Source: Acidobacteriota bacterium (GTDB taxonomy: Bacteria > Acidobacteriota > Vicinamibacteria > Vicinamibacterales > CAVVIG01). From it: 55,209 nucleotides of DNA. Every line of letters begins with the position of its first letter. Position 1 is the first letter of the stretch. The position numbers and the translations under genes were made by a program. The stretch is taken from the NCBI GenBank assembly GCA_003222535.1, contig QHWJ01000364.1, positions 1 through 55,209 of the forward strand, written 5' to 3'. This document shows positions 1 to 7,168 of the stretch, one piece after another. The notes below the pieces were generated by a model. It did no database searches. It saw nothing but the letters and a program-made list of their open reading frames with translations, and had not been told where the DNA came from.

Positions 1-270
1 GAATTCATCAGCGCGTTCGAGCGTCTGGCGAACCTCGGCACACGCGCCGGCGTCGAGGGCGGCCGGTATCGCGTGCGCACGCCGCTCATCGCGCTCGGCA
101 AGGCGGACATCATCCGCCGCGGGCTCGAGCTTGGACTGGATTACGGGCTCACCCACAGCTGCTACGATCCGTCCGCGGACGGCCGGCCATGCGCCGCGTG
201 CGACAGCTGCATGCTGCGCGCGAAGGGATTCCGTGAAGCCGGCGTCCCCGACCCGCTGCTCCTGCGCTAG
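1..270 (+). CDS. queC: 7-cyano-7-deazaguanine synthase QueC, C-terminal part
   Basis: The reading frame is open from the first base, so the 5' part of the gene lies outside the window. QueC converts 7-carboxy-7-deazaguanine to preQ0 with ATP and ammonia in queuosine synthesis. The visible end carries the family's zinc-binding cysteine cluster: a Cys after the THS motif, then CAACDSC about eleven residues later, followed by the usual RAKGFREAG tail. The N-terminal PP-loop is not visible. It is followed after 15 bp by a histidine kinase gene on the same strand. Confidence 0.85.
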   Translation, partial: EFISAFERLANLGTRAGVEGGRYRVRTPLIALGKADIIRRGLELGLDYGLTHSCYDPSADGRPCAACDSCMLRAKGFREAGVPDPLLLR

Positions 271-285
271 AATCGCGAAGACTCC

Positions 286-2196
286 TTGCGGATTCTCGAG
301 ACCCAGCCCATCCGGCGCCAGATCGTCGCGATCACGTGCGCCCTGCTCGTGCCGTTCGCGATCGCGGCGGCGTGGGCGTCGGGCCGCACGCGCAGTGAGC
401 GCGCGTCCGAAGTGCGCGAGCAGGCCGGTTCGGTCGCCGTGACCACCGGGGCCCATTTCAATCAGTACCTGACCGGCCTCGATTCGATGGCGTCTGCACT
501 CGTACGCCATCCCGCCGTGATGGGGCTCGATGGAGTCCAGACCGATCGGCTGTTCGCCGAAGTGCTTCGCGGGCAACCGCTAATCCTCAACATCGTGCTG
601 ACCGACACCAACGCCGCGCTCAAGGGCACGGCAATGCCTGAGCGCCGCGACATGAGCGCCACGGTGACGGCGCCCTACGTCGGCGAGGTGGCCGCATCGG
701 GGAAGCCGCTGGTCAGCGAGCTGTTGACGGGAGCTGTCACCGGAAAGCCGACCGTGGTGCTCGCGTATCCCGTGCGCAACGCGCAGGACGCGGTGGTCGG
801 CGTCCTCGCGCTGGGTCTCAACCTGGCGCGCCTGCAAACGCTCTTCAGTGGCATCCCGCTGCCGGATGGCTCCGTTGTGACGTTGACCGATGCAAAGGGA
901 CGCGTGCTCGCGCGCAGCCGGGACGCGGAGCGGTATATCGGCAGGCTGACGGATCCGCGGGCCACCATGGCCCCCGGCGATGTGCCGCGCACACGGGTGC
1001 TGACCGGAGTCGATGGCATCGAGCGCTTCTGGGGCACTGCCGTTGTCGAACGCGGCCCATGGCTGCTGAGCGTCGGCATCCCGACCAGCGTGGCTGCCGC
1101 GCGCGCTGCGCCGCTGTACCGGAGAAACGTCGCGATTGCCTTGACGGCGATCGGGGCCGTCCTGCTGCTCGCGCTGGCGTTGTCGGCGCTGATGACCCGA
1201 AGCGTGAATGGCGTTCGTGAGGCTGTCCGGCGAATCGCCGACGGCGATTTGTCGCCTCCCGTCAGAAGCCCCGTGTCGAATCGCGAGCTCGCGGGGCTGC
1301 AGGACGCGTTCATCAAGATGGCCGCGAATCTCCGCGAGACGCACCAGGCGCTGGATCGCCAGGTCGAGCAGGAGCGGAAGATGCGCGAGGTGCTGCAGTC
1401 GCTGCAGCGCCAGGTCGTCCGTCAGGAGCGCCTGGCCGCGGTCGGCGTGCTCGTCTCGGGCGTCGCGCACGAGCTGAACAATCCGCTCCAGGCCATTCTC
1501 GGGACGGCGGAGTTGCTCGAGCGACACCGCGCGCTCTCGCCGGAAGCGATCGAAGAGGTCGGGTTCATCAAAACGCAGGGCGGCCGCGCCCGCGAGATCA
1601 TCCGCAACCTCTCACGCTTCAGCAGTCAGCAGTCGGGGCCGGCCGCGGTCGTCGACTTGCGCGACGTCATCGCGGAGGTCGTGCAGCTCCGCCGCCGCGA
1701 TCTCGACGCCTCGTCAGTCGTCCTGGACGTCGAGCTGTCCACCACGCGGAAGGTGTACGCCAACTTCACCGAGGTCGAGCAGGTCACGCTCAACTTCGTG
1801 ATCAACGCGCAGCAGTCCATCGAGGCCGCGGCGCGACCGAAAGGCCGCATCCTCATTCGCGTCTACGACGCGGGGAAGAAGGTCCGCCTCGAGGTCCAGG
1901 ACGACGGCGCCGGCGTCGCGCCGGAGGACGAGCCGAAGCTGTTCCAGCCCTTCTTCACGACGAAGCCGGTCGGGCAGGGGACCGGTCTCGGGTTGTCCGT
2001 GAGCTACGGGATCATCGAATCGTACGGCGGCGCGATCGGTTACAGCGGCAACGAATGGGGCGGCGCCACGTTCTTCTTCGAGCTGCCGGTCACCGAACCC
2101 GGAGCGCGGCCGCCCTCCTCGTCTTCCCTGAAGGCATCCCCCAAGTCTGATGACGGACCGCCTCTACTACAACGATCCGTATCTTCAGGAGTTTGA
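286..2196 (+). CDS. membrane sensor histidine kinase (Cache-like, HAMP, HisKA, HATPase)
   Basis: A 636-residue sensor kinase starting at a TTG codon. Residues about 13-31 and 281-303 are membrane segments enclosing an extracytoplasmic sensor region that looks Cache-like. A HAMP linker follows to about residue 356, then a short coiled coil. The H-box VAHELNNPLQAI places the phosphorylated histidine at about residue 395. The N-box (NFVINAQQS, near 503), the DDGAGVAP box (near 540) and the GTGLGLS box (near 565) complete an NtrB/ZraS-like catalytic core. No response regulator is adjacent; the partner is unknown. The 3' end overlaps the next gene by 47 bp. Ligand cannot be inferred. Confidence 0.93.
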   Translation: MRILETQPIRRQIVAITCALLVPFAIAAAWASGRTRSERASEVREQAGSVAVTTGAHFNQYLTGLDSMASALVRHPAVMGLDGVQTDRLFAEVLRGQPLILNIVLTDTNAALKGTAMPERRDMSATVTAPYVGEVAASGKPLVSELLTGAVTGKPTVVLAYPVRNAQDAVVGVLALGLNLARLQTLFSGIPLPDGSVVTLTDAKGRVLARSRDAERYIGRLTDPRATMAPGDVPRTRVLTGVDGIERFWGTAVVERGPWLLSVGIPTSVAAARAAPLYRRNVAIALTAIGAVLLLALALSALMTRSVNGVREAVRRIADGDLSPPVRSPVSNRELAGLQDAFIKMAANLRETHQALDRQVEQERKMREVLQSLQRQVVRQERLAAVGVLVSGVAHELNNPLQAILGTAELLERHRALSPEAIEEVGFIKTQGGRAREIIRNLSRFSSQQSGPAAVVDLRDVIAEVVQLRRRDLDASSVVLDVELSTTRKVYANFTEVEQVTLNFVINAQQSIEAAARPKGRILIRVYDAGKKVRLEVQDDGAGVAPEDEPKLFQPFFTTKPVGQGTGLGLSVSYGIIESYGGAIGYSGNEWGGATFFFELPVTEPGARPPSSSSLKASPKSDDGPPLLQRSVSSGV

Positions 2197-3418
2197 CGCG
2201 ACGATCGAGCGCGTCGAACGTCGCGGCGAGCGACTCGTCGTGACGCTCGATCGCACGGCGTTCTACCCCTCGTCGGGTGGGCAGCCGTTCGACACGGGCA
2301 TCCTTGGATCACTCCGCGTCGTCGAGGTCGCCGACGAAGACGACGGCTCGGTCGCGCACGTGGTCGACCCCGGAACGACGAACGTTGAACTCCGAACCCC
2401 GAACCTTGAACCGCGAACGAACCTTGAACCTGGAACCCTGAACCTGGAACCCGGTCAGAGCGTCCGCGGGGTCATCGACTGGGAACGCCGCTTCGATCAC
2501 ATGCAGCAGCACTCCGGCCAGCACGTGTTGTCGGCCGCTTTCGATCGGCTGTTCGGCATCCGAACCATGAGCTTTCATCTCGGCGCGGCGGTCTCGACGA
2601 TCGATCTCGCGCACGATGTGTCGCCCGCCGACATCGCGGCCGCGGAGGCCGAGGCCAACCGCATCGTCTGGGAGGACCGCCCCGTGGCGATCCGCTTCGC
2701 GACCGCGGAGGAGGCGGCGAGGCTGCCGCTGAGGAAGGAGCCCGTGCGCGGAGGAACCCTGCGCCTGATTGACGTGGAGGGCTTCGATCTCTCCGCATGC
2801 GGCGGCACGCACGTGGCGCGCACCGGGGGCATCGGGATCATCGCGATCGCCTCGTGGGAGCGGTTCAAAGGCGGACAGCGGATCGAATTCCTGTGCGGCG
2901 GTCGCGCGCTGAGCGCGTTTCGATCGCTGCGCGATGCCGTGAGCAGCAGCGTCCGGCTGCTGTCGGTGCTGCCCGCGGAGCTGCCGGCGTCGATCGAGAG
3001 GCTGCAGGCGGAGGCGAAAGATCAGAAGCGTTCCCTCGCGGCACTGCAGGTCGAGCTCGCACGGTACCGCGCGGAGGAGCTCGCCGGGGGTGCGGAACAG
3101 GTCTGGCTGAAGCCGGACGCTACCGGGGTGTGCCGCCTTGTTGCTCGCGCAATCGATGCGGATGCGAACGGTCTGAAAGCGCTGGCAACCGCCATCACCT
3201 CCAAACCGGGCCATCTCGTCGTCTTCGTCTCCTCATCCACCCCGGCGCTGGCGGTCGTCGCGCGTTCCGCGGATGTCAGCGTGCAGGCGCAGCAGGTGCT
3301 GGCCGCGCTCATCAAACAGTTCGGCGGACGCGGCGGCGGCAAGCCGGAATTCGCTCAAGGTGGCGGGCTCTCAGCCTCGCCGGACGCGATCCTGAAGGCC
3401 GCGCGCGCCGCGATCTGA
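2150..3418 (+). CDS. AlaX-type alanyl-tRNA editing protein with DHHA1 domain
   Basis: A 422-residue free-standing editing protein that should hydrolyse mischarged Ser- or Gly-tRNA(Ala). The N-terminal region contains the TAFYPSSGGQPFDTG motif of the AlaRS second additional domain. The zinc site is seen as HMQQH (His117, His121) and CGGTH (Cys217, His221). The C-terminal part ends in a DHHA1-like GGRGGGKPEFAQGGG segment near residue 392, making this the long AlaX-L form. Residues about 75-102 are low complexity and encoded by a degenerate heptanucleotide array, and residues about 321-326 (LKPDAT) match a dispersed palindrome. Both are inserted in frame. The ATG lies inside the end of the kinase gene, which suggests co-expression. 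Confidence 0.9.
   Translation: MTDRLYYNDPYLQEFDATIERVERRGERLVVTLDRTAFYPSSGGQPFDTGILGSLRVVEVADEDDGSVAHVVDPGTTNVELRTPNLEPRTNLEPGTLNLEPGQSVRGVIDWERRFDHMQQHSGQHVLSAAFDRLFGIRTMSFHLGAAVSTIDLAHDVSPADIAAAEAEANRIVWEDRPVAIRFATAEEAARLPLRKEPVRGGTLRLIDVEGFDLSACGGTHVARTGGIGIIAIASWERFKGGQRIEFLCGGRALSAFRSLRDAVSSSVRLLSVLPAELPASIERLQAEAKDQKRSLAALQVELARYRAEELAGGAEQVWLKPDATGVCRLVARAIDADANGLKALATAITSKPGHLVVFVSSSTPALAVVARSADVSVQAQQVLAALIKQFGGRGGGKPEFAQGGGLSASPDAILKAARAAI
2371..2454 (+). repeat. in-frame heptanucleotide array (GAACCTG family) inside alaX
   Basis: About twelve degenerate copies of a 7-nt unit (GAACCTT, GAACCTG, GAACCCT). It is translated in frame as a Leu-Glu-Pro/Asn-rich stretch between the first beta-rich region and the HMQQH zinc motif. 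No stop occurs in the frame used. Confidence 0.8.
3098..3128 (+). repeat. REP-like LKPDAT element inside alaX
   Basis: Contains GGCTGAAGCCGGACGCTACC, translated as LKPDAT. The same core recurs twice inside dacB, after the DUF4340 gene at 5797-5814 and, degenerate, at 29939 and 45980. The complete form is the palindrome GTCCGGCTGAAGCCGGAC. Confidence 0.6.
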
Positions 3419-3517
3419 GACAAACAGAGGGCGAGGCTGCCCGCCTCTGCTCGCTGTGGAATCCATCGAGCTTCGGGGACTCGCCGAAGCCGAGGTCACG
3501 GAGGTTGCGGAGCGCAC

Positions 3518-3804
3518 GGTTTCAACACGGAGGAACGGAGCCACGGAGACGAACGGAGAAGACCGCGGCAAACCGAAGCGAGCTGCGGGCGGCGTGATCG
3601 CGGTTCGACGGGCGTCGCGAAGCGACGCGCGTGACCGGATCGAACGGATACGCGAACCTGGTTGTGTCCCGATCGGGTTCGTGTATCCGTTCGAGTCCGG
3701 CCACGCCAGCCGCCCTGCTACGCAAGCCGGCCCTGCTACGCAAGCCGGCCGTCGAACCGCTCTCCTCCGCGCGTCTCCGTTACTCCGTTTCTCCGTGTGA
3801 ACCC
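3518..3804. repeat. large imperfect palindrome filling the alaX-dacB gap
   Basis: The gap between two convergent genes (3419-3828) has no credible gene. It holds nested inverted repeats. The innermost arms, 3635-3658 and 3676-3700, match over 24 bases with one mismatch and one indel around a 17-base loop. GCGGTTCGACGG at 3599-3610 pairs with 3749-3760. The outer arms are degenerate ACGGAG-type repeats (3518-3565 and 3761-3804). One arm also contains an 18-bp direct repeat, CTGCTACGCAAGCCGGCC. It could act as a bidirectional terminator or be a mobile palindromic element. Confidence 0.7.
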
Positions 3805-3828
3805 GTTACGTCCGAGTCCTCCGTTTGC

Positions 3829-5409
3829 TCAGCGCCTGAATTCGGCGAGCCGGACCACGATGGCGTCAACGGTTCTGGTGATCGTCTCCGGGGCCGTCTC
3901 GAAGTTGTTCGCGAGGATGGAAAACACGACCGGCTCGCCCCCGGCCGTCGTCACGTAGCCCGACAGCCCGCGCACGTTGGACATCGAGCCGGTCTTCGCG
4001 CGCGCGTTGCCTTCCGCCGGCGTCCCTTTCATGCGATTCGACAGCGTGCCGTCGCGGCCGGCGATCGGCAGCGATGCCTCGAACGGTCCGCGCAGCCGAT
4101 CGTCGCGATCGACGTGCGTGAGAATCGTGACGAGCGCTTCGGGCGTGATGAGGTTGTAGCGCGAGAGCCCGGAGCCGTCGGCTATGATCAGGTCCGACGC
4201 CGCCACGCCCCAGCCCTCGACGAGCGAGCGCGCGTCAGCCAGGCCGGCGGCGAAGGTCGGCGTGCCTCGGGTCAGCCCGAGCGTCTTCACCATCGTTTCC
4301 GCGTCGAAGTTCAGGCTGATCTTCATCAATGTCGTCGCGATGTTCGAGAGCGGCGGCGATCGATACGCGATGACCGGAACAGCGGTTTCCCGCGACGGCT
4401 CGGGAGTCACCTCGTCGATATCCACCGCCGGTCCGCGGACGTCGATGCCGTGCGCGATGAGCGCGGCGCGCAGCGCGTTGACGAAGAAGAGCGTCGGGTT
4501 GTCGACCGACACGGTATGCACTGCCGGCGCGCTGCCGAGCGGAATCGAGCCGCGGAGCTCCAGGCGGCTGCTGCCGGGAAACCGATGCGCGACCACGAGA
4601 GCCGGAGTGTTGGCGGCGGCCGTTTTCAGCGAGCTCCTGATGACGAGACCGCTGCCATCGGGCGCGACGGCGATGCTGGCGGGATCGCCGGGGGCCGCGC
4701 CGGGCCCAATCGTCAGGCGCACCTGGCTCTCGTTGAACTGCAGCGCGCTGACTCCCGCGGCGTAACCGTCAGGCAGGTCGTCCCACGACCAGCCGAACCC
4801 CAGGCCGTCGTCATCGAACGCATTGTCGTCGCCGATGATGCGGCCGTCGATCGTCCGTACGCCTTTCGATTTCAGCCGCTCGGCCCACTCGGCGAAGACA
4901 CGCTCGGCCATGCCGTCGGCGACGACGAGGCTCGGGTCGCCACTGCCGACGACCACCAGATCGCCGTGCAGGACGCCGGACTCGATCGGACCTGCGGCGA
5001 ACACCTTCGTTTCGTACGTGTAGTCCCACCCCAGACGCTCGGCGGTGGCCGCGAGCGTCACGATTTTCATGTTCGACGCGGGCATCATCAGCTTGCGGGC
5101 GTTCACCGCATAGAGTGTCTCGCCGGTCTTGAGCGACCTGACCAGCACGCCCCAGTACCCATGCGCCAGCTGCGGCTCCGCGAGGATCGCGTCGATATCG
5201 CGCCGGAGCCTGTCCGTCGCGGCGTCCGGCTTCACCCGGACGTCAGCGGTCGTGACTTCAGCGGTCGTGGCGTCCGGCTTGAGCCGGACTTCGGCGGCGG
5301 GAGAACCTGGAGGGGCTGGAAGCGCGGGAGGCTTCGTCGTCGCGCACGCGGCGACGGTCAGCGCGACGACGACCGTGGCGCAGGCCTTCAGGCCTGTCCG
5401 CCGCGTCAC
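3829..5409 (-). CDS. dacB: D-alanyl-D-alanine carboxypeptidase/endopeptidase, PBP4 (DacB) type lipoprotein
   Basis: A peptidase S13 family enzyme of about 526 residues that trims or cleaves peptidoglycan cross-links in the periplasm. The nucleophile motif SNMK is at about residues 112-115, the DGSGLSRYN region near 411-419 and the KTG triad at about 472-474. I chose the GTG at 5407-5409: it begins a signal peptide ending in a VAAC lipobox, so the mature protein is probably a lipoprotein. The open frame continues upstream but there overprints a decayed kinase gene whose TGA overlaps this GTG. The signal peptide and the following linker include dispersed-repeat peptides (GLKACAT; two LKPDA-type copies). 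Confidence 0.92.
   Translation of the reverse strand: MTRRTGLKACATVVVALTVAACATTKPPALPAPPGSPAAEVRLKPDATTAEVTTADVRVKPDAATDRLRRDIDAILAEPQLAHGYWGVLVRSLKTGETLYAVNARKLMMPASNMKIVTLAATAERLGWDYTYETKVFAAGPIESGVLHGDLVVVGSGDPSLVVADGMAERVFAEWAERLKSKGVRTIDGRIIGDDNAFDDDGLGFGWSWDDLPDGYAAGVSALQFNESQVRLTIGPGAAPGDPASIAVAPDGSGLVIRSSLKTAAANTPALVVAHRFPGSSRLELRGSIPLGSAPAVHTVSVDNPTLFFVNALRAALIAHGIDVRGPAVDIDEVTPEPSRETAVPVIAYRSPPLSNIATTLMKISLNFDAETMVKTLGLTRGTPTFAAGLADARSLVEGWGVAASDLIIADGSGLSRYNLITPEALVTILTHVDRDDRLRGPFEASLPIAGRDGTLSNRMKGTPAEGNARAKTGSMSNVRGLSGYVTTAGGEPVVFSILANNFETAPETITRTVDAIVVRLAEFRR
5214..5297 (-). repeat. two tandem LKPDAT elements inside dacB linker
   Basis: Two direct copies on the minus strand, each reading (G)TCCGGcTcAAGCCGGACGCC or close to it, translated as VRLKPDAT and VRVKPDAA. 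They form the linker between the lipobox cysteine and the peptidase domain, a position that should tolerate insertions. Confidence 0.65.
5381..5396. repeat. REP-like palindrome CAGGCCTTCAGGCCTG in the dacB signal peptide
   Basis: A perfect 7-bp inverted repeat around a 2-base loop. On the minus strand it is read as GLKAC within the DacB signal peptide, only about five codons after the start codon, where a hairpin could affect translation. Confidence 0.5.
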
Positions 5410-5779
5410 TTCCTCAGCTCCGCCGTCCAGTTGACGACGACGTTGATCGGCGACTCCGTCGTGTCCAGCAGCATGTTGCCGGGAAACCACCGGCCATCGC
5501 GCGCAGGCGCAGAGCTCCTGCGCGTGTTGGTGACGTTCGCGCGCCGGTCGAGTAGGAAGTGCGGCGTGCCGTACTCCAAAGCGCGTCCCGCCGTGCATGT
5601 CGACCGCGTACAGCTTTCGATCCTCGGTCACGTAGAACAGTTCCAGGCCATCGGCACGCCACGTCACCTGCCGCCCGCTGGTGTTCGAGATTTGCTACTT
5701 GCCACCGGTCCATGCGGCCGGCGCCGACGAGCGTCAGCCCGTAAGGGCCGAGCCGCGTTCCGGGATTGAGCGTGGGAAT
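5408..5779 (-). pseudogene. remnant of a serine/threonine kinase-beta-propeller gene
   Basis: The upstream end encodes NPGTRLGPYGLTLVGAGRMD, which resembles the first residues of bacterial Ser/Thr kinases (typically PGTRLGPYEI..GAGGMGEV). It then runs directly into GRQVTWRADGLELFYVTEDR and, after a frameshift, SSAPARDGRWFPGNMLLDTT and a final VVNWTAELRK with stop. That is the C-terminus of the TolB/WD40 propeller found fused to such kinases. The whole catalytic domain and most of the propeller are missing, an in-frame TAG is present near 5700, and at least one frameshift separates the parts. The final TGA overlaps the dacB GTG. Confidence 0.7.
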
Positions 5780-5796
5780 GCGCGATTATCGTCACG

Positions 5797-5814
5797 GTCC
5801 GGCTGAAGCCGGAC
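5797..5814. repeat. REP-like palindrome GTCCGGCTGAAGCCGGAC
   Basis: An 8-bp perfect inverted repeat with a 2-base loop. It lies immediately downstream of the DUF4340 stop codon (5816-5818). It is the clean form of the element read in frame as LKPDAT elsewhere and could act as a terminator for the ABC operon. Confidence 0.65.
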
Positions 5815-5815
5815 A

Positions 5816-7168
5816 CTACTTCGATAATTCATCGAGCGATTTGATCGCTTCGTTGAAGTCGGTCGCGTCGGTCTTTGCCGCGCCTGGTTCTCCGGGGCGG
5901 GAGGCGAACACGTCGTTCCCCACCTGGCCGAACGTTACCTTCTCTTCCTTCTTCCCTTCTTCGAACTTCACGGTGATCGTCATCGCGGGTTTGTCGAGGC
6001 CGGTCTTGGCGGACGAGTCGACGAACGAGCTGGCGCGCGTGTTCGACAGCTTCGAGAGCAGGCTGTCGATCTTGTCCTTGTCGACGTCGGCCGCGGTCGG
6101 GCTGACCCGCCGCCACTTGTCCTGCGCGTTGTCGCCCTGGCCCTTGACCTTTTCGAAGACCACCGTCTGCCCGTTGCGCGCGACTTCGACGCGGTTGGCA
6201 TTGAACGCCCGGAACTCGAAGAGGTCCTTCCGCCGGTAATCGTCGGCGCCTTTCTTCAGCTCGTCGAGCAGCGCGCTTTCGACCGTGACGACCGCCGGCT
6301 TCGACGCGTCGCGTGCATACACGGTGTTGTCGGGCGCCTTGCCGCCGAGCAGCAGCGTCGCGCGGGCGCTGCCCACATTGAGGTTGACCGTCGCGTCCGG
6401 CTTGTCGAGCCCGTACTGTTTCAGGTCGGCCGGCTTGGCGTCGTCGGTCACGATCGATTTCATCTGCAGGCTCTGCAGGCGCCCGACGAGCCCCTCGACC
6501 GTGCCGAAGTCGGCGCGCGTCTGCACCGGCTTCGTGATCTTCCATTCGCCTCCGTCCTTCGCCACCGCGAGCGTCTTGCCGCCGGCGCTGACGTCGAGGC
6601 TGTCCACCTTCTCGCGGTCGAACTTGAGCAGCACCTTCTCGCGCAGGTCGAACGTGCGGCGATTCAAGGTCGTTTCCTGAAACGCGGGAATCAGGAAGAC
6701 CTTCTTCTCGTCGTTGCGCTTCGCGAACAGATCCCCGCCCGTCGGGGTCTTCTCGCCCACGAGCAGCTTCCGGTAGTCCTTGTCGCCGCTCGCCTTGAAG
6801 TCGATCTCGATGCGCGGGTTCGAGAGGCCGTAATCGTTCAGGCTCGCCGGGTTCTCGTCGATGACCCGGACGACCTCGATCGACGTGAGCGCCGACGTGA
6901 TGCCCGTCACCTCCGACTCGTCGGCTTTGGCCGCGATCGGCTGCGTCAACTGCCACGCGCCGCCTTCCTTCTTCAGCGTCGTCACGTCGCCCGCGGCGGT
7001 CGAGACCTTGAGCTCGTCGATCTTGTCGGCCTGCAGCGCGGCGAAGACCTTCTCCTGCTTCTTCGTCCCGCTGTCGTTCTCCGGCGTCTTCCACGTGACG
7101 AAATAGATGTACGCGCCGAGCCCGGCGAGCACGACAACGAGACCGGCCGTTGACCACAGACCGCGCAT
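5816..7168 (-). CDS. DUF4340 domain protein, accessory of Gld-like ABC system
   Basis: A 450-residue protein with one N-terminal membrane anchor (about residues 7-25) and repeated beta-rich modules of the form LTQPI..ADESEV and YGLSNPRIEIDF, which are typical of DUF4340. It is the last gene of a four-gene minus-strand operon; its ATG directly follows the TAA of the GldG-like gene (TAAATG). In such operons the family accompanies a GldG-like periplasmic subunit of an ABC-2 exporter or anchoring complex. Substrate is not known. Confidence 0.88.
   Translation of the reverse strand: MRGLWSTAGLVVVLAGLGAYIYFVTWKTPENDSGTKKQEKVFAALQADKIDELKVSTAAGDVTTLKKEGGAWQLTQPIAAKADESEVTGITSALTSIEVVRVIDENPASLNDYGLSNPRIEIDFKASGDKDYRKLLVGEKTPTGGDLFAKRNDEKKVFLIPAFQETTLNRRTFDLREKVLLKFDREKVDSLDVSAGGKTLAVAKDGGEWKITKPVQTRADFGTVEGLVGRLQSLQMKSIVTDDAKPADLKQYGLDKPDATVNLNVGSARATLLLGGKAPDNTVYARDASKPAVVTVESALLDELKKGADDYRRKDLFEFRAFNANRVEVARNGQTVVFEKVKGQGDNAQDKWRRVSPTAADVDKDKIDSLLSKLSNTRASSFVDSSAKTGLDKPAMTITVKFEEGKKEEKVTFGQVGNDVFASRPGEPGAAKTDATDFNEAIKSLDELSK

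Noticed and set aside
3829-5667. DacB with a 90-residue N-terminal extension
   Set aside because: The extension is the decayed kinase-propeller remnant read through in another frame; a signal peptide with lipobox starts at 5409.
3631-5769. A 712-residue plus-strand open frame opposite dacB
   Set aside because: Composition is shadow-like (Arg/His/Asp-rich), it has no domain, and the minus strand carries all S13 peptidase motifs.
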